The notes: a model not told the origin generated them from the sequence alone. Positions 1 to 9,057 are shown, counted from the stretch's first letter. The stretch: DNA of 64,000 bases from Dyadobacter sp. CY345 (GCF_021502725.1 NZ_JAKFFS010000006.1:124001-188000), one strand, 5' to 3'. Numbers and translations: made by a program.

Positions 1-196
1 CGGTAGCGGGGTTACTTATGTCGCCTGTCACCATAGCTAACCGCTCGTGGTGACCAAGCTCAATAAACGTTGCCCTCAGATTTTTTTCACTCGCAGAATT
101 AATAACGACGTTATATCCATTGTCCAGAAACAAACCGGCAATAGCTTTTCCAATTCCTGTGGATGCACCGGTGACGATGATGGTTTGTGATTTCAT
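1..196 (-). CDS. SDR family oxidoreductase, 3' part cut off by window edge
   Basis: The reading frame starts at an ATG whose complement is at 194-196 and runs off the left edge, giving about 65 residues. The N-terminus begins MKSQTIIVTGASTGIGKAIA, so the TGxxxGIG dinucleotide-binding motif of short-chain dehydrogenases/reductases lies at residues 9-16, followed by the expected Rossmann beta-alpha-beta. The catalytic Ser/Tyr/Lys part is outside the window, so substrate and cofactor preference cannot be judged. It lies 25 bp downstream of the tautomerase gene on the same strand and is probably the last seen gene of a YceI-tautomerase-SDR operon. Family assignment is firm; function beyond NAD(P)-dependent oxidoreduction is unknown. 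Confidence 0.85.
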   Translation of the reverse strand, partial: MKSQTIIVTGASTGIGKAIAGLFLDNGYNVVINSASEKNLRATFIELGHHERLAMVTGDISNPAT

Positions 197-221
197 TTTC
201 TTGCTTGATATTATTTCCTAG

Positions 222-440
222 CTATTTTCTAGTCGCTGTAATCCCATTTTCCCGGAGTACCGACACTTGCTCTCCTGCATAACCCCAATCATCCAGTGCG
301 ATTTCCTGAATAACAACATGGGTAAGCTTTGGATCTTTGTCCAGCACTGCGGTGATCAGGTCCGTCACTCCTGCAATGAGCGCTTGTTTTTGCTGACGGG
401 TAACGCCTTCACGGGTTACCTCTATTTTTACATATGGCAT
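222..440 (-). CDS. 4-oxalocrotonate tautomerase family protein
   Basis: A 72-residue protein beginning MPYVKIEV, the size and start expected of 4-oxalocrotonate tautomerase-like enzymes. After removal of Met, Pro1 is the catalytic base in this family, and it is present. The QQKQAL segment matches the helix that follows strand 1. The classical Arg11 is not obvious at its position: the local sequence is TREGVTRQ, one residue longer than classical 4-OT, so the substrate may differ from 2-hydroxymuconate. The family forms oligomers with the active site at the subunit interface. The gene is 10 bp downstream of the YceI gene, so the two are probably co-transcribed. Physiological substrate unknown. 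Confidence 0.8.
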   Translation of the reverse strand: MPYVKIEVTREGVTRQQKQALIAGVTDLITAVLDKDPKLTHVVIQEIALDDWGYAGEQVSVLRENGITATRK

Positions 441-450
441 GGCTGGAAAA

Positions 451-987
451 TTAAAAGGTGACCGAAGCTTGCAACTTTACCTCTAGCTCAAATTCGTTGT
501 AGATCAGAGTATCACCAAGATTGGTGAAAAAGTTGCCCGAACGAAATTTCATATCGTATTTTGTACGATCAACAATAATTTTACCGAAGGCTGTAACGGT
601 CTGGTCCGAGATAGCAACCTCAGCATGAAAGCTTGCAGGATGTGTAATGCCTTTAATCGTAAGATTTCCGACAATTTTATAGTTGTCGTTTTCCAGGTAG
701 GTTACACTTGTGATGGCAAATGAGGCGTGCGGATACTGCTCTATTGAGAAAAAATCTTCTGAAAACAGGTGGCCTGCGAATTGTGCGTTCAAATCCGTAT
801 CTGTAACATCCAGTATTTTGATTGTGCTTACGTCAATAGTAAAATCGCCTCCACTGAGTTTCCCATCGCTCAGGATTAGCGTTCCGGATTCAATGTCAAT
901 AGTGCCGTTGTGTGCACCTGTTACTTTTTTTCCTGTCCAGTCGATGCTGCTCTTAGCGCTGTCAACTCTGAAATTGTTTGTTTCCAT
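451..987 (-). CDS. YceI family protein
   Basis: A 178-residue protein with the YceI lipocalin-like signature: FRVDSAKSSIDWTGKKV at the N-terminus, repeated beta strands such as GTIDIESGTLIL, and the FAITSVTYL and KIVGNLTIKGITHPASF segments of the family core. YceI proteins are beta-barrels that bind polyisoprenoid or other hydrophobic molecules. Most are periplasmic, but this one has no signal peptide: the protein starts METNNFRVD, directly at the domain, so it is predicted to be cytoplasmic. It is followed 10 bp later by the tautomerase gene and preceded by the Crp-type regulator gene with a 95-bp gap that could hold a promoter. The ligand is not known. Confidence 0.85.
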   Translation of the reverse strand: METNNFRVDSAKSSIDWTGKKVTGAHNGTIDIESGTLILSDGKLSGGDFTIDVSTIKILDVTDTDLNAQFAGHLFSEDFFSIEQYPHASFAITSVTYLENDNYKIVGNLTIKGITHPASFHAEVAISDQTVTAFGKIIVDRTKYDMKFRSGNFFTNLGDTLIYNEFELEVKLQASVTF

Positions 988-1082
988 TTTCTTTTATGTT
1001 ATCAATGAATAAAATTTGATAGCACAAAGGACAGCAAGAAACGGCGGGAGCTTACGTGACCTACATCACATTCGTATCGGGA

Positions 1083-1661
1083 TTATTTGTGATTGTTATA
1101 AAGCCGGCTGAGCGTCTCCCGAGACACGCCCAGATAGGCAGCGATCAGATGTTTGGGAACCAAATTATAGAGCTGTGGATACATTGCCAGCAGTTCTTCA
1201 TACCGGGCTTTCGTATCATTATTCATAAAGGACAAAAGCCTTTTTTGCGAAGCAAGATATCCCTTGTTTGTGCGCCACCGGAAAAAATGTTCAACCTGGT
1301 GTAGCTCACTGCACAGCTTTTCCCGATTTTCATTTGAAAGCTGTAACACTTCCGCATCAGCGATGCAATCCACATTAATCGTCGCCCTGGTTTGATTGTA
1401 TAAGGCACCATAGTCAGAAGTCCACCAGGTTGGCATTGCAAATTGAAGAATATACATTTTGATTTCATCGGTAATATAGAAAGCTTTGAGGCAACCGGAA
1501 ACGACAAAATATTCATGATCCACTTTCTGTCCGTCGCTGACAATGACCTGCCCTTTTTTGTAAGATTGCACTTTAAAGTGAGAAAAAACGTAGTCAAACT
1601 GTTCATCCGTCAGCCTAACCGTTTTCGAAATATGCTGCTTCAAAAGTTCTTTTGCTTCCAT
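1083..1661 (-). CDS. Crp/Fnr family transcriptional regulator
   Basis: A 192-residue regulator. Residues about 20-120 form a cyclic-nucleotide-binding-type beta-roll (KKGQVIVSDGQKVDHEYFVVSGCLKAFY), and the C-terminus carries a winged helix-turn-helix (KHLIAAYLGVSRETLSRLYNN). There is no N-terminal cysteine cluster of the FNR type, and the phosphate-binding cassette of true CRP is not evident, as is usual for the many Bacteroidota paralogues, so an effector cannot be assigned. The gene starts 5 bp after the stop of the MutS-like gene and is very likely co-transcribed with it. It lies directly before the YceI-tautomerase-SDR group and is the natural candidate to regulate it. Confidence 0.85.
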   Translation of the reverse strand: MEAKELLKQHISKTVRLTDEQFDYVFSHFKVQSYKKGQVIVSDGQKVDHEYFVVSGCLKAFYITDEIKMYILQFAMPTWWTSDYGALYNQTRATINVDCIADAEVLQLSNENREKLCSELHQVEHFFRWRTNKGYLASQKRLLSFMNNDTKARYEELLAMYPQLYNLVPKHLIAAYLGVSRETLSRLYNNHK

Positions 1662-1666
1662 ATAAT

Positions 1667-3280
1667 TTACACTGAGCGCTCGCCATTTACTTTACTATCA
1701 AAAATACGATTTGCCAGAGACGTTGCTTCTTCGGTCACTTCTTTGGGATATCCATTTATTTCCAGAATTCTAATGGCATTCGTGTTACTTAAATTTCCGG
1801 GTTTGATCTTATAGTCAAAAACAATTTTTCCTTCCTTCACTATTTCGGTAAAATGATATAAAGAAAATCTATCCTTTAATAGCTCAGCCAGTTCCAGATC
1901 GTGCGTTGCTACAAACACAATATTATCACCCTTGTTCAAATAGGATAGAACCGCTTTACCAGAAGCAATCCGCTCGACAGTATTTGTTCCCTTAAACATT
2001 TCGTCAAGCAAAAATAAGTTTGGCATACCTGCACCGCTTTCTTCCAGTAAATCTTTGATGGCCAGAACCTCTTCAAAATAATAACTCTTTTCACTTAATA
2101 GATCATCCGAAATCCTGATCGCAGAATGTATCTTCAAAACCGACGTTGTAAATTCTCTTGAAAAGCAGGTATTTATCGTTTGCGCTGTAATTGCATTAAT
2201 CCCGATGGTACGAATAAAAGTCGTCTTCCCAGACATATTTGAGCCTGTTAATAAAGCAGATTGCTTGTCAAGATCAATTGAATTTGGTATCGATTGATAA
2301 ATCAGCGGATGATAAACCTCAACCGCTTTTAGCCGTTTTCGGTCAGTTGCTAACGTCGGAAAGCAAAAGTAAGGCACTTCATCCCGAAGAAAACTTATGG
2401 ACATCGCCACATCTATTTCTCCGATAAATTCATAAACCTGCTGGATTTGCGTCCTTTTAGAATCCAGTTCTTTGAGGACATTATAGAGAACCAATGGCTC
2501 AATCAGAAATAGCGCTTTGATCATTTCTACCAGATACTCCACCGCCAAACCAACCTCACTCTGGAGTTTTACTTCAATTTTGAAAAGTGACATCTGAATA
2601 CCCAGACTGTCTATGGCTTTAATTGAGTCAGTGAGATCAGGGCTCACGTCTTTAATAACGTCGAGTTTTGTGATATTTCCGGCGGCCTGATTTAATCTCA
2701 GCAACTGTGGAATAGAACCGCTGTATTTATATATATTGATCTTATTCCAATAATGAATGCCAAAGTTGACTGCAAGTAATAAAACGAGAAAAATTAGTGC
2801 TTTGGGGAAGACAAATGATATTAAAACCAGTGATAGACTAGTAAAGGACAGAATTGGTATAATCCAAAACCAGCCGGGCTTTTGAATGTGCTTTTCCAGA
2901 AAAAGGGACGAAATATAATAGGCATCTTTTTTATTTAACGATGCTATTTCAAGCATGATCTGGTCGCGGATTTCGGGATTCTCTTTCAAAATCTGAATGA
3001 TTGATTCAAATTTTTCGACTCGTTCCATGTTACCCGGAATAGTCCTCAGCACGTGATATAAAAACTGTTGGCCGACTTTCGAAACTGTGCGGTCCAGAAA
3101 CATGAATACTTCATCCAGGTCCAGATCTTGAAAAGTTCTGTCCGAGATTATCTGGAAAAAATTCTTTTTGTCACTCAGGAGAAAAAAGCGGTCAATTTTA
3201 CCAAAATCAAAAGTCTCCGTCTTGATCTTGCCTGCATTGGCTTTTAATTTGGCAAGTAACTTCTTTTTGGACATAAGCAT
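1667..3280 (-). CDS. MutS-related ATPase with membrane segments (MutS domain V type)
   Basis: A 537-residue protein with the ATPase core of MutS: Walker A GSNMSGKTT at residues 346-354, Walker B LFLLDE at 422-427, then FKGTN and an ATHD segment near 458. The N-terminal mismatch-recognition and connector domains of true MutS are absent. Two adjacent hydrophobic stretches at about 137-158 and 159-176 look like a membrane hairpin, so this is a membrane-associated MutS-like ATPase rather than a mismatch-repair enzyme. Such proteins are common in Bacteroidota and their role is not established. Start is ambiguous between ATG at 3280 and ATG at 3274 (MSKKK). The Crp-type regulator follows after 5 bp. 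Confidence 0.8.
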   Translation of the reverse strand: MLMSKKKLLAKLKANAGKIKTETFDFGKIDRFFLLSDKKNFFQIISDRTFQDLDLDEVFMFLDRTVSKVGQQFLYHVLRTIPGNMERVEKFESIIQILKENPEIRDQIMLEIASLNKKDAYYISSLFLEKHIQKPGWFWIIPILSFTSLSLVLISFVFPKALIFLVLLLAVNFGIHYWNKINIYKYSGSIPQLLRLNQAAGNITKLDVIKDVSPDLTDSIKAIDSLGIQMSLFKIEVKLQSEVGLAVEYLVEMIKALFLIEPLVLYNVLKELDSKRTQIQQVYEFIGEIDVAMSISFLRDEVPYFCFPTLATDRKRLKAVEVYHPLIYQSIPNSIDLDKQSALLTGSNMSGKTTFIRTIGINAITAQTINTCFSREFTTSVLKIHSAIRISDDLLSEKSYYFEEVLAIKDLLEESGAGMPNLFLLDEMFKGTNTVERIASGKAVLSYLNKGDNIVFVATHDLELAELLKDRFSLYHFTEIVKEGKIVFDYKIKPGNLSNTNAIRILEINGYPKEVTEEATSLANRIFDSKVNGERSV

Positions 3281-3600
3281 TTGATTAGTTTACCACTTTC
3301 GTCTGCTACTCAATAATACGTTAATAAGTGTTTTTTACTACTCGTTTGCAGATTTTATTAAACGCGAGTACTTCCAATCTTCGGAATTAGATTATTGCAA
3401 GTTTACGTATAACAGGTCAGTTACAACATTTTGCCTGGCATTTGTCCATGCTGATTTTAACTATTTTGATATAAACAGCCTTAAAAAGCGATCGAGATCA
3501 TTTTTTTGATGACTAATTAAAATAATATAAGTTTGCTGGCTTGATATTTTAGTTAATTTCCTTAATTGAAATATATAAACTTTGTAGTAGTCCGAATTGT
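3281..3600. other. Divergent intergenic region
   Basis: AT-rich spacer of 320 bp between the divergent MutS-like gene and the response regulator. It must contain both promoters. The only promoter-like text noted is TATAAACTTTG at about 3574-3584, a near match (one base too long) to the Bacteroidota -7 box TAnnTTTG, lying 17 bp before the response-regulator start. No open frame or repeat was recognised. Confidence 0.5.
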
Positions 3601-3960
3601 ATGAAAAGAATACTTGTAATTGATGACGATCGGGATATACTGGAACTTTTGAAAATTGTTTTTCGTGATACAGGGCATGATGTTATTTTTTCTGAAACTG
3701 AATTGGGAACAAATGATATTTACCTGCTGCATCCCGACCTGATTTTAATGGATGTTAGAATAAAAGGTGCGTCTAGAAGCGGGGCGGATATTTGCAAAGA
3801 GTTGAAAACAAATTTAAAAACAAGAAATTTTCCAGTAGTTTTATGCTCCGGAGAATACAATCTTCCTGATATAGCGAAAGCGTGTGAGGCGGACCGTTAT
3901 CTTGCGAAACCATATAATTTGAATAGTCTTTTGACCCAGGTAAACAGATTTATCTCTTAA
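3601..3960 (+). CDS. Single-domain response regulator (receiver only)
   Basis: A 119-residue stand-alone CheY-like receiver. The acidic pocket is Asp8-Asp9-Asp10, the predicted phospho-acceptor is Asp51 (LILMDVRIKG), the switch residue is Ser83 (VVLCSGE) and the conserved lysine is Lys103 (YLAKPYN). There is no output domain, so it must act by protein-protein contact or in a phosphorelay. No histidine kinase is encoded in the window. The next gene, a ferritin-like YciE/YciF-type protein, starts 12 bp after its stop, so the two are likely one transcription unit, which hints at a stress-linked role. Confidence 0.88.
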   Translation: MKRILVIDDDRDILELLKIVFRDTGHDVIFSETELGTNDIYLLHPDLILMDVRIKGASRSGADICKELKTNLKTRNFPVVLCSGEYNLPDIAKACEADRYLAKPYNLNSLLTQVNRFIS

Positions 3961-3972
3961 AACGGTCTGAAA

Positions 3973-4482
3973 ATGCAAAAAGAAGATAGCATTAGTTTAA
4001 AAAAAAGTGACCTTGAAGAGTTCTTTATCCATCACCTTGACAAAATTTATGCAGCTAAAACGCTGCTTATAGCGGAGTTACCTGAACTCTATGATAATGT
4101 ATATTTCTCCGATCTCCGGGAAGGAATATTAGAAACTGTGGAAGATGTGAAAAAGCAGATTTCCAGAATGAACAAAATTTATGACTTACTGGAAACGTCC
4201 TATTCTGATAGCGATCCGAATGGTTTGAAGGGACTGATCGAAGATTCTTTTCAGGACATTCACCGGCACAGTGAAAATCCTGAATTGAGGGACATGTCAA
4301 TTTTATTTTACCTTACTAACATTGAATGTGTTGAAATGGCTTCATTTCAAATCCTGGAAATGCTTGCTGTTAAAATCAAAATTAAAGAAATAAAGCAGCT
4401 TATTAAAGAGAACTATGAAGACGCAAAAGCAAGTCGGACCTTGTTCCTGTTGATTAATGCGAAGTATATTTCAACCGTCTAA
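3973..4482 (+). CDS. YciE/YciF-type ferritin-like protein (DUF892)
   Basis: A 169-residue all-helical protein. The segments LEEFFIHHLDKIYAAKTLL, GLIEDSFQDI and NIECVEMASFQIL align by eye with the DUF892/YciF family, which folds as a ferritin-like four-helix bundle and is induced by osmotic or general stress in enterobacteria. The usual acidic metal-ligand pattern is only partly kept, so iron binding is uncertain. It has no signal peptide or membrane segment. It is probably translated from the same message as the receiver protein 12 bp upstream. Confidence 0.7.
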   Translation: MQKEDSISLKKSDLEEFFIHHLDKIYAAKTLLIAELPELYDNVYFSDLREGILETVEDVKKQISRMNKIYDLLETSYSDSDPNGLKGLIEDSFQDIHRHSENPELRDMSILFYLTNIECVEMASFQILEMLAVKIKIKEIKQLIKENYEDAKASRTLFLLINAKYISTV

Positions 4483-4642
4483 TGAGAATTACTTCAATAC
4501 GTTTTGCACTATTCAGGGGAATTCATTCTACAACAACGTCTGATAAATCATTATTAGAAACAAGGTTCTGCAAGAATTAAAATTATTTTGCGCAACTACT
4601 TTGTACTAGTCCTGGTAATCTCAATATAATTTATTCCTATTG

Positions 4643-5536
4643 CTAATTTTGATTGCGAAAGTCCCGGGGAGATATCCCGGTTTTGCTTTTGAAGACTTTC
4701 GTAAAATGTGACGGATGTTCAAAACCAAGATCGTAAGCAATTTCACTAATTGAACTTTCAGTACTCCACAACATCGATTTCGCTTTGTCAACCAGTTTTA
4801 ATTGGATGTGTTCGTAGGTAGATTTACCGGTATATTTTGTCAAAAGATCCGAAAGATAATTGGACGACAGGTTCAGACGGCTCGAAAAAAAGGCCACGTC
4901 AGGAAGACCAGATTCGATCAGGGAGGGCTGAGCAAAGTGATCATTGAGCATCCTTTCAAATCTTTCAACAACATCGTTGCTGGCTTTAATTCTCGTCAGG
5001 AACTGGCGGTCATAAAATCTTAAACAATATGACAAAATCAATTCAAGGTTCGTCAGAATAAGATTATAAGAATGACTATCCAGATTAAGCGAAACCTCTC
5101 TCTGAATGTTACGGGCACATTCCTCCAAAACTTTCTTTTCTACGTCGGAAATATGAAGTGCTTCATGCATATCATAGCCGAAAAAAGAGTATTCTGTCAG
5201 TTTGTTTCCCTTACTGCTTGCATGAAAAAAATCGGGATGAATATATATCCCCCAACCCTGAACTTTGTTTTCAAGGCCGGGAGATAAAATCTGGTTTGGT
5301 GCTGTGAACATGAGCGTTCCTTCGGAAAAATCATAACTCGTACGACCGTACTTAAATTCGCCCTGGATCTCTTTGCAGGCAATTGAGTACAGATTCAACC
5401 GATAGCTAACACCCGGTTTTCGTTGAGAGCGGTCCACTTTTGCAAGATCTACGACCGATATCAGCGGATGAAGCGGTTTATCGTAATGAAAAAAATGATG
5501 TAATTCTGAAATGGATTCGATCGCTACAATTTCCAT
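4643..5536 (-). CDS. AraC family transcriptional regulator
   Basis: A 297-residue regulator. The last ~100 residues form the AraC/XylS double helix-turn-helix: LVDKAKSMLWSTESSISEIA, then LGFEHPSHFTKVFKSKTG and ISPRDFR, which is the conserved end of the domain. The N-terminal ~190 residues are a divergent sensing region with cupin-like strands and no recognisable ligand motif. The gene lies 52 bp downstream of an SDR gene on the same strand, and such AraC-SDR pairs often have the regulator control the oxidoreductase; that link is inference. Confidence 0.88.
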   Translation of the reverse strand: MEIVAIESISELHHFFHYDKPLHPLISVVDLAKVDRSQRKPGVSYRLNLYSIACKEIQGEFKYGRTSYDFSEGTLMFTAPNQILSPGLENKVQGWGIYIHPDFFHASSKGNKLTEYSFFGYDMHEALHISDVEKKVLEECARNIQREVSLNLDSHSYNLILTNLELILSYCLRFYDRQFLTRIKASNDVVERFERMLNDHFAQPSLIESGLPDVAFFSSRLNLSSNYLSDLLTKYTGKSTYEHIQLKLVDKAKSMLWSTESSISEIAYDLGFEHPSHFTKVFKSKTGISPRDFRNQN

Positions 5537-5588
5537 GACCGGGTAATTTTAAGATTCACCAGCACAAATTTACCAAAATAGGCCTGGC

Positions 5589-6356
5589 TTAAATATAAAT
5601 TCCACCACCTATTTCAATGCGCTGTGCATTGACAAAACGACTGTCATCGGAAAGCATTGCCGCGACGAACAAACCGATATCATCAGCCTCACCAAGTCGG
5701 CCCAGTGCTGTCGCTCCGGCAACTTGCTGACGGTGACTTTCATCGCCTTTCCCTCCGCCAAATTCGGTATCAATGGCTCCCGGCGCGACAGTGTTTACAC
5801 GGATTTTTCTATCCGAATATTCCATGGCAAAATACCTGGACAAACCTTCCAGTGCTGCTTTCAGAGCACCATAAACTGCAACGCCTGGAAAAGCGAATCG
5901 GGCAAGTCCTGATGAAATATTAATGATCTGTCCACCATCGATAATGTTCGGAATTAATTTTTGCGTAAGAAAAAACACGCCCTTCAAATTAACATTGACC
6001 AGCTCGTCAAATATCACCTCGGTGGTATCTTTAATCAAAGTTCTTTGCGCAATCCCGGCGTTATTGACGAGGTAGTCAAAATTTTCTCTGTTCCATTCGT
6101 TTTTCAGTGCCTGTAAAACCTGATTACTGAAATTAGCAAATGACGCGACATTGCCTGAATCCAACTTTAAAGCAACTGCTTTGCCACCATTTTGGATAAT
6201 TTCATTAACCACGGACTCTGCCTGTTCAGCATTTGTGTTGTAAGTCAGGATGACGCCAAGCCCACGTTTGGCTGCGTTCAGCGCAATGCTTTTTCCGATA
6301 CCGCGGCTTCCGCCAGTAACCAGAACGATTTTGGAGTTTTTATTTTCTGTGTTCAT
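5589..6356 (-). CDS. SDR family NAD(P)-dependent oxidoreductase
   Basis: A 255-residue classical short-chain dehydrogenase/reductase. The cofactor motif TGGSRGIG is at 14-21, NNAG at 98-101, the catalytic serine lies in INISSG (around 148-149), and the YxxxK pair is Tyr162/Lys166. The end IEIGGGIYI is typical of FabG-like classical SDRs. Substrate cannot be inferred. An Asn-rich start (MNTENKNSK) has no signal, so it is cytoplasmic. It is followed by the AraC regulator, probably in the same operon. Confidence 0.88.
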   Translation of the reverse strand: MNTENKNSKIVLVTGGSRGIGKSIALNAAKRGLGVILTYNTNAEQAESVVNEIIQNGGKAVALKLDSGNVASFANFSNQVLQALKNEWNRENFDYLVNNAGIAQRTLIKDTTEVIFDELVNVNLKGVFFLTQKLIPNIIDGGQIINISSGLARFAFPGVAVYGALKAALEGLSRYFAMEYSDRKIRVNTVAPGAIDTEFGGGKGDESHRQQVAGATALGRLGEADDIGLFVAAMLSDDSRFVNAQRIEIGGGIYI

Positions 6357-6484
6357 AATTTTAATTATTTATGACACAAATTTCAAGCATATACCTTCCA
6401 ATCATTTAAATATAAAAAGGTAATACTTATACATTTTACGGATCGTCTAAGGCTGACCGTTTCCGCCAGAAATTAATTGTTCGG

Positions 6485-7210
6485 TTATGGCATCGGTTTT
6501 CTTGAAACGTAAACAATTGCAGGCATTTCCGGCGTACAGCAATAGAAGGTGTTTGATTCGGGCTGATAAGTGCTGCCCGAAGAAGCAACATACAAGCGAT
6601 TTTTTGAATCCAGATATAAATTGGTCAGACTTTTCTTGAAGGGAAATCTAAGTAAGCTTTCCTTGCGGGAATCTTTTTGTGATATCTCGGAAGGGTTTAT
6701 GAAAGCACTCGTCGCATCTATCGGCGTAGTATTTGACTTGATGGAATAAGTAGTTCCGGAACTGGATGTTACAGTACCAATCGGTAATATGTCATCTAAA
6801 TATTCTTTGTAGTGCTGACGATAATACAACCAGGATTTCCCATAATCCGGACTGAAATAGATTGCATCCGAAGCGCCCAACAATGTACCATTTGGCGCCC
6901 ATGATCGTGCATGCATGGCAAAGATTGTATCATTTCGGATTAAAAGTCCCGGTATAGGACCATCAAAATTTTTAGATTCCAGCCAGGTTTTCCCCTGATC
7001 GGTTGTATAAAATGCCTTGGTCCAGGTGGTTACCAGCAATGTTTTGTCCAGATCACCGGCAATTGCGTAAGCTTCTCTCCCAGTTGGGATTTTTAATTCA
7101 ATCCAATCTGGGTCTTCCAATTCAGTTACTGATGGTTCAGGTTCCTGGGTCTTTTCTTTGCAAGACCAAAACAAAACCAGGAAAGAGGTGATTAGTAATA
7201 AATTCCTCAT
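6485..7210 (-). CDS. Lipoprotein with Asp-box (BNR, sialidase-like) repeats
   Basis: A 241-residue protein with a lipoprotein signal (FLVLFWSCKEK, predicted lipidated Cys17). Two Asp-box/BNR motifs are visible, TTDQGKTW and SPDYGKSW, each of the S/T-x-D-x-G-x-[ST]-W type found in the beta-propellers of sialidases and photosystem-II-assembly-like proteins. Only about three blades would fit in the length, so it is either a short propeller or a truncated relative of longer family members. The C-terminus ends YVSRKPMP without a sorting domain. No catalytic residues can be assigned; a binding role at the cell surface is possible. Confidence 0.6.
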   Translation of the reverse strand: MRNLLLITSFLVLFWSCKEKTQEPEPSVTELEDPDWIELKIPTGREAYAIAGDLDKTLLVTTWTKAFYTTDQGKTWLESKNFDGPIPGLLIRNDTIFAMHARSWAPNGTLLGASDAIYFSPDYGKSWLYYRQHYKEYLDDILPIGTVTSSSGTTYSIKSNTTPIDATSAFINPSEISQKDSRKESLLRFPFKKSLTNLYLDSKNRLYVASSGSTYQPESNTFYCCTPEMPAIVYVSRKPMP

Positions 7211-7338
7211 TTGCTAATAGTTACTGTAAAAGTTATATTTTCCGATAAATCAAATGTAACCAATTTTAAACTACTTAGAATTCAACCAATATTATTAATT
7301 ATTAATTTACAAGTACCATATATTCCGAGCTTTCTGGC

Positions 7339-9057
7339 TCACCATTTAAAGTGAAGAAGGGAAACAGCCTGACGCGGAAGCTGCATTTCGACTGTCGCGC
7401 TGCCGTCCTTTGGCGTAATCCATTCAGGCGAGGTAAGCAGTTCCAGTTGACCGGCTTTTTCAAGCAACCTGATCTGTTCTGCCGAAGGTTGTTTAGGCGA
7501 CCCCATACTTTTCCAGGCTTCATACGAATTGCTGTTTTCTTTGTCTATCCGGTAATGATATAACATCACTCTTTGAGCCGGCAATCCCTTCACCGAAACT
7601 TTGACCGGTGCGTCAGAAGAAGCAACGTTGTCGTCGTGATAATTCCAAACCATCACAGCAGCCGTATTCGCACTTTTAGAAGCTAGGCCATTGATATCAG
7701 CCTCTCCACGTACACTCTCATCCCTCACTTTTTTAAAATCGTAAGCCAGATTTTGCTTCACTTCAACCCGGTTTCCTTCCATCATACCAAACATCCTGAA
7801 AACGTTCAGAACCGGTTTGTCAACACCATTCGTAGCCAGATCACGGAAACCACGGAACCAGGCCTGATCTTCAAACTCGAAAGACCAACTAACTGCACCC
7901 AACAAATTAACCCCGCGGGCCTCAGATAACTCATATTTTCTGGCAAAAGAAGCAGCCGTGTAACTGGAATACATGGTTCCATTCCGGTAAGCATTTTGCG
8001 GGCTGACATCTTCCGAACAGGCAGCACAGCCTTCCGGATCGGATTCGCCAATGATCATTGGCAATTTTTTCAAAGTCGGATACGAAGCAACAATTTCAAA
8101 ACCTTTGTCCAGATCGCGAAGCTGTGTACCCATATTCATTTGCACATGTCCATCCACAATTTTCGGAGCACCTTTCGCGTGATACGTAATAAAATCAATT
8201 GGCGAACCTGTCTTGCCAGTTACATAATTTTTTCCCTTGGTGATATGCTCCAGAAATGTTTTCATAAATACTTCTGACTTATCCCATGACGGCCCCGTCA
8301 CCTCCGGACCGCCCATTTTTGCTGATGGAAGCGCGCGTTTCACAGCATCGGCTGTGTAATCGTAAAGTTTGATATACTCCTCCGTTGTACCTTTCCAATA
8401 ACTGATATTAGGTTCATTCCACAATTCCCAATACCAACTTTCTACCTCTTTCTGACCGTATTTTTCGACCGAATGTTTAACCCATTGATATACCAATTCA
8501 GCCCATTTTTCATAATCTTTCGGGGGATAGGCCCAGCCAAGATAAATATCATTGTAATCATCACCCGGTTTCCAGTGGTGGCGGTATGGATCAGGTTTAC
8601 TGGAAAGGGCTTGGGGCATAAACCCAATCTGGGCGATAGGTTTCATTCCTCTTTCCAGAAATGTATCAAATATTTTATCAACGATTGTCCAATTGTAAAC
8701 AGGTTTCCCTTGCGCGTCCTCCGTATATGCGTTGGTTGAACCCCACTTCAACGCCGCCTCGCCATCACCGGTTACCAAAAGACTATGCACACGCACATAA
8801 ACCGGCACTTTACTTAACTGCGAGATTTCTGTCAGCAACTTCTTACCGTCTTTCATATAGGTATAATTCGGCTCGTCGTACCCAAAAAATGCCCAGATTG
8901 GTTTCAACGGCGCCTTTACTGTACTTAGATTTACCTCAATATGAACAGGTTGCTGCTGTGTCTGAGCAAAACCGGCAGTAGATAATGCTGCACATATTGC
9001 GACATTAATGAGAAGATTGTTCGTTTTATTTAAAAACATGCGATGAGATTTAGGCAT
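7339..9057 (-). CDS. GH39-like glycoside hydrolase (beta-xylosidase type), secreted
   Basis: A 572-residue protein with an N-terminal signal peptide (LLINVAICAALSTAGFAQT). The catalytic TIM barrel carries WNEPN at 213-217, with Glu215 as predicted acid/base, and PMIIGESDPEG near 333-343, with Glu338 as predicted nucleophile; this is the clan GH-A arrangement seen in GH39 beta-xylosidases and alpha-iduronidases. The C-terminal ~150 residues are a beta-sandwich as usual for the family. Start may be ATG at 9057 or the internal Met7 (MFLNKTNN). No T9SS tail is seen. The exact glycan substrate is inference; it stands alone, not beside a SusCD pair. Confidence 0.8.
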   Translation of the reverse strand: MPKSHRMFLNKTNNLLINVAICAALSTAGFAQTQQQPVHIEVNLSTVKAPLKPIWAFFGYDEPNYTYMKDGKKLLTEISQLSKVPVYVRVHSLLVTGDGEAALKWGSTNAYTEDAQGKPVYNWTIVDKIFDTFLERGMKPIAQIGFMPQALSSKPDPYRHHWKPGDDYNDIYLGWAYPPKDYEKWAELVYQWVKHSVEKYGQKEVESWYWELWNEPNISYWKGTTEEYIKLYDYTADAVKRALPSAKMGGPEVTGPSWDKSEVFMKTFLEHITKGKNYVTGKTGSPIDFITYHAKGAPKIVDGHVQMNMGTQLRDLDKGFEIVASYPTLKKLPMIIGESDPEGCAACSEDVSPQNAYRNGTMYSSYTAASFARKYELSEARGVNLLGAVSWSFEFEDQAWFRGFRDLATNGVDKPVLNVFRMFGMMEGNRVEVKQNLAYDFKKVRDESVRGEADINGLASKSANTAAVMVWNYHDDNVASSDAPVKVSVKGLPAQRVMLYHYRIDKENSNSYEAWKSMGSPKQPSAEQIRLLEKAGQLELLTSPEWITPKDGSATVEMQLPRQAVSLLHFKW

